The translations under genes were made by a program, and so were the position numbers. From Candidatus Hydrogenedentota bacterium (GTDB lineage Bacteria; Hydrogenedentota; Hydrogenedentia; Hydrogenedentales; CAITNO01): a DNA stretch of 36,279 nt. The DNA is taken from positions 1-36,279 of the forward strand of contig JAKJCY010000026.1 in NCBI GenBank assembly GCA_022706235.1. The letters run 5' to 3'. The notes beneath the pieces were generated by a model. It had not been told where the DNA came from, searched no databases, and saw only the letters and a list, made by a program, of their open reading frames with translations. Shown one piece after another: positions 1-8,383 of the stretch. Numbering within the stretch: the first letter of the stretch is position 1; every line of letters starts with the position of its first letter.

Positions 1-1351
1 GTTCCAGAAAATCCCGGCCTAAGGAGGTACCCATCAGGTGAAACTGAGAACTGAGCGTGGACATAACCGCCGCCAGCAGGGTCAGCATAAAGAGGATGCC
101 AAACCACTGCGGCAGGGCACGATTGATAAAGGTGGGGATGATCAAGTCAATGTTGCCAGCCGAGACCGACGCGGCCGCGATACGCCCGCCGTGTTCAGGC
201 ATGGAAAACCAGACATTGGTCAGTGCGCCCGTAGCAAGCACGCCGAACATGACGGAGAAGAAAAGGGCGCCAAATACGGCGGACCGATTCAGCGCACCGC
301 TGTCTTTCACGGTCATGAAGCGTACCGCCAATTGGGGTTGCGCCAGCATGCCCACACTCATGCCAAGAATAAGGCTGGTAATTAAAACGTAAAAGAACAT
401 GCTGCCCTTTTGAGGCAGTCGCATCCAGCCGCGAAACCCGGCCTGGCCCGTGCGGAGGGTGACCAGTTTGCTGGCAAGGGCCGGATGCTTCTGCATCAGG
501 GCAGCCATGCCGGCAAGGTCCGGATGGGCTTCAAAAAACTGTTTCCGTTCACTGTCGGGCATACTGGCCGCACTCGCCGCCTTGCCCGCTGTCTCCAAAA
601 ACCACCCTGTGAAATTCGTCTCGTCAAGATCAGATGGAGCAAGCGCGTCCAGTTCTTGCCTTGCCTGTTCAAATTGCTCTTCTATTTCCGACGGGAGCAC
701 CGCCAGTTTGCGATGCGCCTCAAAAGGACCACCCAAAATACCGTAGGTGTACACTACCATAATCACCAGTCCAACGAATATCAGTACCGCTTGGAATACA
801 TCGGTATAAATCACGCCGCGCATGCCCCCTGTAATCACATAGAAGGCTACGAGTCCCGTAAACAAAATCAAAGCCAATTCATAGTTAATCTGGAAGGTCG
901 CCTCAATGAAACGGCTGCCGCCAATGAGTACCGCCGAGGTATACAATGGCATGAAAAGAACAATGATCAAGCCCACGAAGGCCTGAATAAAACGCGAATT
1001 AAATCGTTTGCCCAGCAGTTCGGGAAAAGTGGTAGACCCGAGACGCTGCCCCATGGCGCGCACCCTGACCCCCAGTACCATGAAACCGATGAAAAATCCC
1101 AACAGGATGTTCATGAAATTAGTCAAGACGACTCCCATGCCAAACATGGCCGCGGCGCCTCCAAATCCGATAATCGCGGAGGAACTGATAAACGTGGCGC
1201 CGTAAGAAAGGGCCATCATATAGGGATTTATGGTGCGCCCTGCCAGCATGTAATCTTCAGCGGTACGGGTTGCCCTATACCCTTTATAGGCCAGAAAAAA
1301 CGTCACTGCCAGGTAAAATAGCGCTGTCATTGCAACCACCGTCAAATTCAT
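1..1351 (-). CDS. Sodium/solute symporter (SSS family), 3' end outside window
   Basis: An open minus-strand frame starts with ATG at 1351 and runs off the left edge, giving about 450 residues. The N-terminus has a hydrophobic segment, then the motif TAEDYMLAGRTINP, the usual SSS-family signature between the first two membrane segments. Several further hydrophobic stretches follow. Near the left edge the sequence MSTLSSQFHLMGTSLGRD matches the helix that carries the second sodium-site Ser/Thr residues in this family. It should import an organic acid, amino acid or similar solute with Na+ across the inner membrane; the substrate cannot be read from sequence. It begins 15 bases after the stop of the acyl-CoA ligase, with an AAGGAAC ribosome site, so the two form an operon. 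A monocarboxylate or fatty-acid-like substrate is suggested by that partner only. Confidence 0.88.
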   Translation of the reverse strand, partial: MNLTVVAMTALFYLAVTFFLAYKGYRATRTAEDYMLAGRTINPYMMALSYGATFISSSAIIGFGGAAAMFGMGVVLTNFMNILLGFFIGFMVLGVRVRAMGQRLGSTTFPELLGKRFNSRFIQAFVGLIIVLFMPLYTSAVLIGGSRFIEATFQINYELALILFTGLVAFYVITGGMRGVIYTDVFQAVLIFVGLVIMVVYTYGILGGPFEAHRKLAVLPSEIEEQFEQARQELDALAPSDLDETNFTGWFLETAGKAASAASMPDSERKQFFEAHPDLAGMAALMQKHPALASKLVTLRTGQAGFRGWMRLPQKGSMFFYVLITSLILGMSVGMLAQPQLAVRFMTVKDSGALNRSAVFGALFFSVMFGVLATGALTNVWFSMPEHGGRIAAASVSAGNIDLIIPTFINRALPQWFGILFMLTLLAAVMSTLSSQFHLMGTSLGRDFLE

Positions 1352-1366
1352 GCTGAGGTTCCTTTT

Positions 1367-2929
1367 TTATATTGATGCGGCCAGTCTGCGTAATTCGGAT
1401 TTCAGTATTTTGTTGGTAGGCCCCAGGGGCAAGCGATCCAAAAATTTAACCCTACGAGGATAAGCATGGCCCGCAAGATGTTTGCGCCCCCAGGCAATAA
1501 TATCCTCGGCGTTCAAAGATACCCCGTCGCGGAGAACGACACAAGCAAGAACTTCCTCGCCAAGTTTTGAATCGGGCACTCCGACCACGCCAGCCATGAG
1601 GATGTCAGGGTGACGCATCAATACCGCTTCCACCTGGCAGGGATAGACATTAAAACCTGCGCGAATGATCATGTCCTTGATGCGGTCCAGAATATGCAGG
1701 TTACCCTCGGCATCCAGCATACCCACGTCGCCAGTGTGAAACCAGCCGCCCCGAAACGCTTCAGCATTGGCGTCAGGACGATTGTAATACCCACGCATGA
1801 CCATGGGCCCCCGCACAACGATTTCACCCGCTTCACCAGCAGACCTGTCGTTCATGCTTTCGTCCACGATGCGGATTTCCGCGCCCCACATCGGCACGCC
1901 GACACTATCCTTCGCATAGGGGCGGCCACGGCGGGTTGTGGCAACAACCGCCGTGGTTTCGGAAAGCCCGTACCCTTTTTGTAATCGCACACCGAACACG
2001 GATTCTACTTCATCCAACAAATTCGGAGGAACGGGTGCGCCGCCGACGATGCCCGTGCGCCAGTGTTTCCCGATCTTGACCAAATCGTGTTTATGTAGTC
2101 CGGGATAGTGCAACAGGGAGTAAAACATGGTCGGTACACCGCTGAACACCGTCACGTTATGCCGTTCCATCGCGCATAATACGCGTTCCGGATCGAAACG
2201 GGACTGCAACACCAGGGTCGCACCCGCAGATAAACCTGCGCTCATAAGCATGGTTTGACCAAGCACACTGAACAGGGGCGCCGCAACCAGAATAACATCG
2301 TCAGGGGTATAGCCCATCACATCGCTGTACGACAGGCAAGTGACGGCATAATTTGCATGGGTTAGTTCGGCACCCTTGGCCCGTCCCGTGGTGCCTGAGG
2401 TAAAAATAATACTGCAGGCTGCATCCGGCGCAGTCTGCACCGTCTCGAATGCGCGAGATTGTGGCTTCACCAACGCGCTGAAGTCGACGGCCCGATTCGG
2501 GAGACAAGGTTGTTCACCATCCTCCTGAATCAGACAAAAGGAGCGGCACCCGCAGGCCATCTCAAAAGCGGCGTACCCTTCTACGGCCATCGGCAACTGC
2601 CCCGCCCCATCGTGACAAATGAACACAGAAACCTCGGCATCATCAAGATTTCGCGCTATTTCTTCACGCTTCAGCAGCGGGTTCAACGACACAACAACCG
2701 CGCCCGTCTTCAAGATGCCGTAATAACACATCGTAAAAAATGGATTGGTCAGGCAGCTCAGCGCCACCCGGTCACCGGGGCGAACACCAAGTTCCAACAG
2801 ACTATTGGCTACCTGATTCGCAAAAGCATTCAACGTCCCGTGTGTCACTCTAGACTGTTCTGTTATAAGCGCCGGCTTGTCGGGGTACAGGCGCGCATTG
2901 GTCTCCACAACCGTAGCCAAGTTAAGCAT
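1367..2929 (-). CDS. AMP-forming acyl-CoA synthetase/ligase (FadD-like)
   Basis: 520 residues, a normal length for the ANL adenylating superfamily. Core motifs occur in order: P-loop-like TSGTTGRAKG at residues 177-186, YGLSETT at 320-326, GWFHTGDVG at 395-403, the hinge DRIKDMIIRAG at 415-425, and PTNKILK at 504-510, where K507 is the expected catalytic lysine. Such enzymes activate a carboxylic acid with ATP and transfer the acyl group to CoA in the cytoplasm. Chain length and exact substrate are not visible; medium/long-chain fatty acid or an aryl acid are both possible. ATG at 2929 is preceded by GGAAAGG about 11 bases upstream. It is the first gene of an operon with the symporter, behind the promoter and palindrome at 2993-3038. 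Confidence 0.93.
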   Translation of the reverse strand: MLNLATVVETNARLYPDKPALITEQSRVTHGTLNAFANQVANSLLELGVRPGDRVALSCLTNPFFTMCYYGILKTGAVVVSLNPLLKREEIARNLDDAEVSVFICHDGAGQLPMAVEGYAAFEMACGCRSFCLIQEDGEQPCLPNRAVDFSALVKPQSRAFETVQTAPDAACSIIFTSGTTGRAKGAELTHANYAVTCLSYSDVMGYTPDDVILVAAPLFSVLGQTMLMSAGLSAGATLVLQSRFDPERVLCAMERHNVTVFSGVPTMFYSLLHYPGLHKHDLVKIGKHWRTGIVGGAPVPPNLLDEVESVFGVRLQKGYGLSETTAVVATTRRGRPYAKDSVGVPMWGAEIRIVDESMNDRSAGEAGEIVVRGPMVMRGYYNRPDANAEAFRGGWFHTGDVGMLDAEGNLHILDRIKDMIIRAGFNVYPCQVEAVLMRHPDILMAGVVGVPDSKLGEEVLACVVLRDGVSLNAEDIIAWGRKHLAGHAYPRRVKFLDRLPLGPTNKILKSELRRLAASI

Positions 2930-2992
2930 CTTGTTATAACCTTTCCGTGTTTACACTTGAGATAGATAACACTCGATCCGCATAATACCCCT

Positions 2993-3010
2993 TAGACAAA
3001 CGTTTGTCTA
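2993..3010. promoter_or_regulatory. 18-bp perfect palindrome, probable repressor operator
   Basis: TAGACAAACGTTTGTCTA is its own reverse complement over all 18 bases. It abuts the -10 hexamer and covers the predicted start of transcription of the acyl-CoA ligase operon. Size and position fit an operator for a TetR-type dimeric repressor, a family that often controls fatty-acid activation genes. No regulator gene lies in the window, so the protein is inferred. Confidence 0.72.
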
Positions 3011-3038
3011 TTATATCTTGATCCGGGTTTCATGTCAA
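3010..3038 (-). promoter_or_regulatory. Consensus sigma-70 promoter of the acyl-CoA ligase operon
   Basis: Read on the minus strand, TTGACA (3038-3033) is followed by a 17-base spacer and TATAAT (3015-3010). Both hexamers match the consensus exactly. Transcription should begin near 3003, about 75 bases before the ATG at 2929. This is a strong unregulated-type core promoter, which makes the overlapping palindrome a likely control site. Confidence 0.82.
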
Positions 3039-3263
3039 TGCTTTTATTTTTTCTACACCCTAAAAAAGGCACGTCCCTTCGGCTGAAAGCATCGCTTCGA
3101 AATAAAACATCTCAAGGAGACGCTAACAATCAGTCCCCCGTATACGCCATGCTCCTGTTGCACTCAACCGGTTATACCCTTAAAATAGAGTTGTTCTTTG
3201 CGGAAAGTAAAGATTATAGAAACCATCGGCTGATCGCTTGCAGCCATATAAGAAAAGCCTCTC
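3039..3263. other. Upstream region of the Tes-like gene
   Basis: Together with 2930-3038 this divergent gap is 334 bases. Apart from the ligase promoter and palindrome, a weak plus-strand promoter candidate is seen: TTGTTC at 3191-3196, 18 bases, TATAGA at 3215-3220, about 45 bases before the ATG at 3264. No convincing gene is present; the open frame at 3032-3445 has no recognisable protein character and overlaps the real gene. Confidence 0.35.
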
Positions 3264-4607
3264 ATGGAAATCATTCGCCCAACATTATCTTTGTGCCCTC
3301 ATTGCGCGGAGGAAGTCGAAGGACAGGTTGCCCTCGAAGAAGGCGCGGCTATCCTTTATCGCGAATGTCCCGAACACGGTCCGGCGAAGTTACTCTTGTC
3401 CCGAAGGGGCAGGCTATACGCAGACTTGGATCGGTTTTATTTTGAAATCTTAAAAGGGGACGCCCCCTGCGGACGTATTACGAACTACTGGGTACTCATC
3501 AAAGACACCTGCCAGATGAACTGCCCCTACTGCTCCGTGGAAATGCAGCATCCTTTTTTTCAAGAGATGACCTTACAGGAATACCAAGACCTGATTCCCC
3601 GCTACAGAAAAGCCAAACATACCCTTACCGGCGGCGAACCCACCTTGCATCCGCAATTTTTCGAGTTCGTCAAAGAAGCTGTCCGAAACGGGGTTACGGT
3701 ACAATTAGCAACCAACGGCATACGCCTTGTTGATCCAGACTACTGTAAACACCTGGCCAATGCGGGCGTGGACGAAATCCGTTTATCTGTGGATTCTTTT
3801 GATAAGGAACAAGCCCGCCGATTGGGTGTGGAACAATTTGTCGATGCCAAATTGGCGGCGCTGCAAAACCTGGAAGCACTCAACTTTCCGACAAGTTTAT
3901 CGCCCACGATTTTTAAAGGGATTAATGAGGATCAATTGGTGGCCTGCTGTGAATTTGCAAAAGACAAGCCCTTTATACGTTCGTTATCTGTCAACGGTTT
4001 TGCTTGGGTTTCCACCATCAAAGGACTCGGTCCCGAACACATCATCATGCCGGACGAGATGATGGATTTGTTATATAAAAAGTATGCATCGGATTCCAGG
4101 GAGGCCATGTATACCTTTCAGAAAGCACTCCATGCCTTGCTGCACCTTGTGGATATCCGGCTTTGTATGAATGTGCAAATCATGTTGTTCGTACGCAGTA
4201 ACGGCACCTTGAAACCGCTCCCCGCCTACCTGAATATGAAACGTATGAAAAAGGCCCTGGCACGATGGGAGCATCATGTCAACAAACGTTTGTTTTGGAG
4301 ACGGCTAACGTTTGCGGCTGTTCTTTTACGGTCCATCAACCGCAAAACGCTGCTCCTGCTCCCTGCCCTGACAAAGCTTTTCGTGGCAAATCTAGTTGGT
4401 ATCAACGTAAAAAAATATCCGGAAATATTCCTACCGGTAGTCATGAACACCAACTGCAATGTATACAACGCGGACGAGACCCTGGGCAAACAGTGTATGA
4501 GCGGCAATCTCTTTATTCAGAACGGCAATATACACCATGGGTTCAGCACAGAAACGCTTTCAAAAAAAGAAAAACGGCATGCCCTTGAAAGGAGTTCGTG
4601 TGAATAA
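3264..4607 (+). CDS. Radical SAM protein of the Tes/MJ0619 (tetraether lipid synthase-like) family
   Basis: 447 residues. The N-terminus carries a rubredoxin-like cysteine set, CPHC (C11, C14) and CPEHG (C35), followed by the radical SAM cluster motif CQMNCPYC (C83, C87, C90) and the SAM-binding LTGGEPT. The C-terminal part has MNTNCNVYNADETLGKQC at about 391-408, like the conserved C-terminal cysteine region of archaeal Tes. Tes couples two lipid tails by carbon-carbon bond formation to build membrane-spanning tetraether lipids, and bacterial relatives have been proposed to make membrane-spanning diacids. I infer a lipid-modifying role; other members of this broad family may act on other substrates. 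The ribosome site before the ATG is poor. The nearest genes are an acyl-CoA ligase operon (divergent) and a GT39-like remnant (downstream). Confidence 0.72.
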   Translation: MEIIRPTLSLCPHCAEEVEGQVALEEGAAILYRECPEHGPAKLLLSRRGRLYADLDRFYFEILKGDAPCGRITNYWVLIKDTCQMNCPYCSVEMQHPFFQEMTLQEYQDLIPRYRKAKHTLTGGEPTLHPQFFEFVKEAVRNGVTVQLATNGIRLVDPDYCKHLANAGVDEIRLSVDSFDKEQARRLGVEQFVDAKLAALQNLEALNFPTSLSPTIFKGINEDQLVACCEFAKDKPFIRSLSVNGFAWVSTIKGLGPEHIIMPDEMMDLLYKKYASDSREAMYTFQKALHALLHLVDIRLCMNVQIMLFVRSNGTLKPLPAYLNMKRMKKALARWEHHVNKRLFWRRLTFAAVLLRSINRKTLLLLPALTKLFVANLVGINVKKYPEIFLPVVMNTNCNVYNADETLGKQCMSGNLFIQNGNIHHGFSTETLSKKEKRHALERSSCE

Positions 4608-4668
4608 GTCTATTCATCATAGAATACAAGCAGCACCGATTTATTTTCCAGGCTGCTAGTACTGCCAT

Positions 4669-5958
4669 ATGCTGCCATATACTCCCCCTGATAAAATAAA
4701 CAAGCGGAAATTCACTGTTCTCCTGCGGGAGCTACTGCCGCTCTTTTTACTCGTCCTGATTGCCGCAACGCTTCGAATCCACCACCTGTCGTTACAGTCC
4801 ATGTGGTTTGACGAATGGAGCATCTATTTTGGACTGTCAAGTAATACCTTGCTTGATTATTTTCGAAATCTGTTTATCTACCTGGCGGAAATGGCTATCA
4901 CGCCGATATACTTCGTGCTGGCCTACACCGTTTCAACACTTACTGACAGCAGTGTTATCGCACTCAGGACTGTAAGTTTAGTACCCGGCCTGATTTCAAT
5001 AGTTCTGCTATACCTGCTAGGCCGCCGCTTGGGCGGACATCGCGCCGGTATCGTGGCCGCGCTGTGCCTGGCGTTATCGCCTCAGCACATCTGGCACAAC
5101 CAGGAGATCCGTCCTTACAGTCTTTTGTTTATGGGTTGCTTACTGGCACTCCTGGGACTTGTATATTGGCGGGACTCCCACCGCCGTCAATGGCTGCTTT
5201 TAAACGTTCTTGCCAACGGGCTGGTACTATTCACCCATCTCTTCGGGGTATTGTTTTTGCTCCCGCAGGGGCTCTACCTATTGCGAAGGCGGGAATACAA
5301 CGTATTTGCACGCTGGGCCGCAGTTCATCTTTTCTTTGTTGCGTTGTTATCACTTGCCATTCTATTCAAACCGCACCTTTCCGAGGGCTATCACCCGGAC
5401 TGGGGGTTGTCGCTTTATGCAATCCTCTGCAAAGTATTCCCTTCTCTGTTGCTGCGTTCTTTCTGCGCCGATGTCCTGCGATGGCATACCGGCCTTTGGC
5501 CCTGGTTTGAGTCCGGCGCTTCCAGTCCGTCGGGGTACTGGCTTAATGCTCTGTTATGGATACGGCCTGTTTTTGACTGGGCCCTGACGTTGCTGTTGCT
5601 GACGGGTATTGCTGTCTTTCTATTCCCAAGGATTTGGTGCCGGCAGGAGCGAGCAACAAAACTTTCTCGTGTATGCTCCATTGAAAAGCGGGCGGAACAG
5701 CACCTGCTATTATCCATCATCTTTGTCCCTTCAGTGATCCTGGCAGTGCTTACCCTGATTACCTCGGCAAACTTTTCCGATTACGGTCATGATATTTACA
5801 CCACCATTGGCATTTACTGTGTTGCCGGCATTCTGGTTTCTCGTTTGCCGAGGCACCTTTTTGCCCTGACCGCGACGCTTCTCGTCCTCCTGTATGGGTA
5901 TCAATGCGTGCTGCTTCTTCCCGGAAGCACAAGAACGGACTGGCGAGCCGGGGCATGA
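4669..5958 (+). pseudogene. GT39-like membrane glycosyltransferase, truncated after the membrane domain
   Basis: 429 residues, closely similar along its whole length to the first ~420 residues of the 1195-residue protein at 17002. It has about ten hydrophobic segments, the acidic first-loop motif MWFDEW and the loop motif HIWHNQEIRPYSLL, typical of ArnT/PMT-type GT-C enzymes that use polyprenyl-phosphate sugars outside the membrane. Similarity stops abruptly at TRTDWRAGA near 5955. There the paralogue continues into a long soluble and TPR region, whereas here a stop comes at once and the DNA becomes the tail of a pseudopilin gene. I infer a deletion or recombination junction. The membrane part is undamaged, so a shortened protein could still be made. 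No clear ribosome site precedes the ATG. Confidence 0.75.
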
Positions 5959-6391
5959 TTATTTGCGTTCCGATGCAGAAGCCAATGACAGGGAAATCAT
6001 CACTAACACAAAACCTCCGGCCTTGCTGAACTGGGTCAGTCTCCAGTGGGTTCAAACACTGGTACAAGCGGCTGTTAAAGGATCCCAGGGCGAGGGTTAC
6101 GATTACGACCTAGAATTTGTGAATGATGTCGGAGTAACACAAACCGTATATAGGCTCAGGGATGGAATAGAACGGTTCATCATTACGGACGTAAACAACC
6201 CGACTGCGGCAGCCATCGCCCAAACAACAATACCTGTAATGTTTGACTTGGTAAGTACAACGGCAACTGAGTTTAATCATGTTCCAGGCGGGTCTAATGT
6301 CCTGTATATGGACGGACATGTTGACTGGGTCGTCTATCCTGGATCCTATCCGGTGAGTATGGCGTTTGCCGCCATGGTGGCGCTCTTTTGA
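5953..6391 (+). pseudogene. Pseudopilin C-terminal fragment (H-X9-DG / DUF1559-type)
   Basis: From about 5953 one frame reads a protein tail ending GGSNVLYMDGHVDWVVYPG followed by about a dozen residues and TGA at 6391. This is the characteristic H-X9-DG ending of DUF1559-type prepilin-like proteins, which normally start with a prepilin peptidase signal and N-terminal helix. VYRLRDGIERFIITDVNNP upstream also fits the family. The N-terminal half is missing: its place is taken by the truncated glycosyltransferase in another frame, and the open frame from 5894 begins inside that gene. It is best read as a gene remnant. Confidence 0.75.
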
Positions 6392-6489
6392 ACAGGAATT
6401 GTACCCAACGAGCCCGTTGTTCGGATACCTGTATAGGGCCGATGCGGAATTCATAATTTTTAGAAACGACGTAATATTTTCAGGTTCTG

Positions 6490-7242
6490 ATGGATTATAT
6501 AGTTGCAATATTGGGATCCTGCGGAAGTTCAAAAGATGTCTATTGCACATTACAGGAGAATTATCCGGGAACGCCTGCCGTATTTATTAATGATTTGTCT
6601 CAGTGCAAAGAAGGACATTTTGTCGTTATTGGGAACCAGAAAATTCCGATAATTAGAAATTGGGATTTCACACGTATACAGAAACAATTTGGCTTAAAAA
6701 CTGTTCGTTTTTTATGCGGACTGGGAAATACGGTAGGAAAACGCATCCTTGTCAGCAAGGCTCTGGCTCAAGGGCTGGAACCTGCCGAAACATTGGTCTC
6801 CAAGGATTCTGTTGTGCGACCAGACTGTTTCCTGGGGCGGGGCGGCGTAATTCACCTGGGCTCCTACCTCTCTACCAATGTGAATGTCGGAGATTATGTG
6901 TCTTTGTTCAGCACTCGCGTCGGTCATGATAGTGTCATCAGCAATTACTGCACATGCACCTTAAGTAACCTTCCCGGGCACGTTTATCTTGATGAAGGCG
7001 TCCAGCTAGGTGTGGGCGTATCCGCCAAAGAGCGTATATACGTTGCTCCATGGTGCCTGGTGGGGGTGCAAAGCGCCGTGGTAAAGGACATCGAAACACC
7101 AGGGACCGTAGCCGTTGGCATTCCTGCCCGCAAAATACGCGATACAGTCTTTCCCAGACTGTTTCTGGACAGTTGGCCGGAAGGTTGGAAACAGTACCTG
7201 CAAAACCGCCGACTTCCACTCCCCAGTTTCGAAATAAGTTGA
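6490..7242 (+). CDS. Sugar O-/N-acyltransferase, NeuD/PglD-like (left-handed beta-helix)
   Basis: 250 residues. The N-terminus (VAILGSCGSSKDVY) resembles the small Rossmann-like sugar-binding domain of PglD/NeuD proteins. From about residue 110 there is a run of imperfect hexapeptide repeats with alternating small and hydrophobic residues (for example VVRPDCFLGRGGVIHLG, then VAPWCLVGVQSAVVKDI), the signature of left-handed beta-helix acyltransferases. RVGHDSVI holds the likely catalytic histidine. The enzyme would transfer an acetyl or similar acyl group from CoA to a nucleotide-activated amino sugar in the cytoplasm. AGG before the ATG is a plausible ribosome site. It begins a same-strand set with a GT2 and an amidotransferase, fitting a rare-sugar pathway. 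Confidence 0.8.
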   Translation: MDYIVAILGSCGSSKDVYCTLQENYPGTPAVFINDLSQCKEGHFVVIGNQKIPIIRNWDFTRIQKQFGLKTVRFLCGLGNTVGKRILVSKALAQGLEPAETLVSKDSVVRPDCFLGRGGVIHLGSYLSTNVNVGDYVSLFSTRVGHDSVISNYCTCTLSNLPGHVYLDEGVQLGVGVSAKERIYVAPWCLVGVQSAVVKDIETPGTVAVGIPARKIRDTVFPRLFLDSWPEGWKQYLQNRRLPLPSFEIS

Positions 7243-7259
7243 TTCCGTCCACATTGCGT

Positions 7260-7325
7260 GTTGCCTCAATGCATGTTGCCTCAAGAAAAATCTACCCGAA
7301 GTGTGATTGGTTGCCTCAAGAAAAA
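7260..7325 (+). repeat. Short direct repeats GTTGCCTCAA (three copies)
   Basis: GTTGCCTCAA occurs at 7260-7269, 7275-7284 and 7310-7319. The last two extend to the 16-base GTTGCCTCAAGAAAAA, at 7275-7290 and 7310-7325. They lie in the 154-base gap between the acyltransferase and GT2 genes. Function unknown; slippage duplication or a protein-binding array are both possible. Confidence 0.7.
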
Positions 7326-7396
7326 AAACTACCTCTTGAAAACAAAGGTACCATCAAATTAGAATACCAAGAGTATCTTACCTCAACAACTAAGGG

Positions 7397-8374
7397 ATGG
7401 CATCTCTAATGCGCTCATTGAATGATATAAGCCTGATTTCGTTCGTATCTCCGGCACATAATGAGGCTAATTCGCTATCACCCTTCCTGTCGGAATTAAT
7501 CGATAGCATAGAGAAATTGAATCTCCCCTGCGCATATGAGATAGTTGTCGTTGACGATGGTTCCATGGATGACACACCGGATATTCTTGCATCGTGGGTG
7601 GAGAGTTATCCCGATGTAATGAGGGTCGTACGTCTAACGCGGAACTTTGGATTCTGTGCCGCATCCACCGCTGCGTTGTATTATTCAAAAGGTGATATCG
7701 TCATCCTGATGGATGCGGACATGCAGGACGATCCCGCCATTTTTCCGTCTTTTCTTGAAAAATGGATTGAAGGCTATGATGTTGTTTATGCCGTTCGTAT
7801 GAAACGGCAGGAGTCAACAATAGTTAAGGCGCTTACGTGGATATTTTACAGAATGTTGCGTTTAACTTCGCCAATTTCGTTGCCATTGGATGCCGGAACC
7901 TACGCGCTCATGGACAGGAAAGTTGTGAATGCGATTGAAAAACTTCCCGAACGTAATCGGTACATTCCAGGATTGCGTTCATGGAGCGGATATAGACAAA
8001 TTGGCATTCCCGTCCAAAGGCGCCAGCGTATCCATGGCCGGTCCCGCATGGGTTTGAGAAAACTTTTTGATCTTGCCATGATGGCATTTTTTACTTTTTC
8101 TTATACCCCCTTATTTTTTTTCCGATTGTTGGCTATTTGCGGTTTAGGAATCGCCTTTTTATTAATACTTGCGTGCCCAGCTTTTTTATTTCTTGGACAT
8201 ATGAACTGGCAATCCGTATTAATGTTGCTTATGGTTGCGTTTTTCAGCAGTGTGAATCTCCTTGGTATTGTCCTTCTCAGTGAATACGTTGCCCTGGTTT
8301 ATGACGAAGTCCGGAACCGCCCTCTATATCTGGTTGACAGGATTATTGAAAATCAATCTCTGGAACATCGATAG
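7397..8374 (+). CDS. Polyprenyl-phosphate glycosyltransferase, GT2 (DPM1/GtrB/ArnC-like)
   Basis: 325 residues. A GT-A domain opens with VSPAHNEANSL, then VVDDGSMDDT, RNFGFCAASTAAL and the metal-binding DADMQDDP. The late motif HGRSRMGLRKLFDLA is typical of enzymes that move a sugar from a nucleotide onto polyprenyl or dolichyl phosphate. Two strongly hydrophobic segments at about residues 230-255 and 270-300 would anchor it in the inner membrane. Its product would be a donor for GT-C enzymes such as the GT39-like proteins in this window. ATG 7397 overlaps an AAGGGATGG stretch; the internal ATG at 7409 has that stretch at a better distance and may be the true start. The next gene begins 9 bases after its stop. 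Confidence 0.9.
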   Translation: MASLMRSLNDISLISFVSPAHNEANSLSPFLSELIDSIEKLNLPCAYEIVVVDDGSMDDTPDILASWVESYPDVMRVVRLTRNFGFCAASTAALYYSKGDIVILMDADMQDDPAIFPSFLEKWIEGYDVVYAVRMKRQESTIVKALTWIFYRMLRLTSPISLPLDAGTYALMDRKVVNAIEKLPERNRYIPGLRSWSGYRQIGIPVQRRQRIHGRSRMGLRKLFDLAMMAFFTFSYTPLFFFRLLAICGLGIAFLLILACPAFLFLGHMNWQSVLMLLMVAFFSSVNLLGIVLLSEYVALVYDEVRNRPLYLVDRIIENQSLEHR

Positions 8375-8383
8375 GAATAGTAA

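Noticed and set aside
38..1321. Several plus-strand open frames over the left end
   Set aside because: They oppose a frame with clear SSS symporter motifs and have low-complexity composition without family features.
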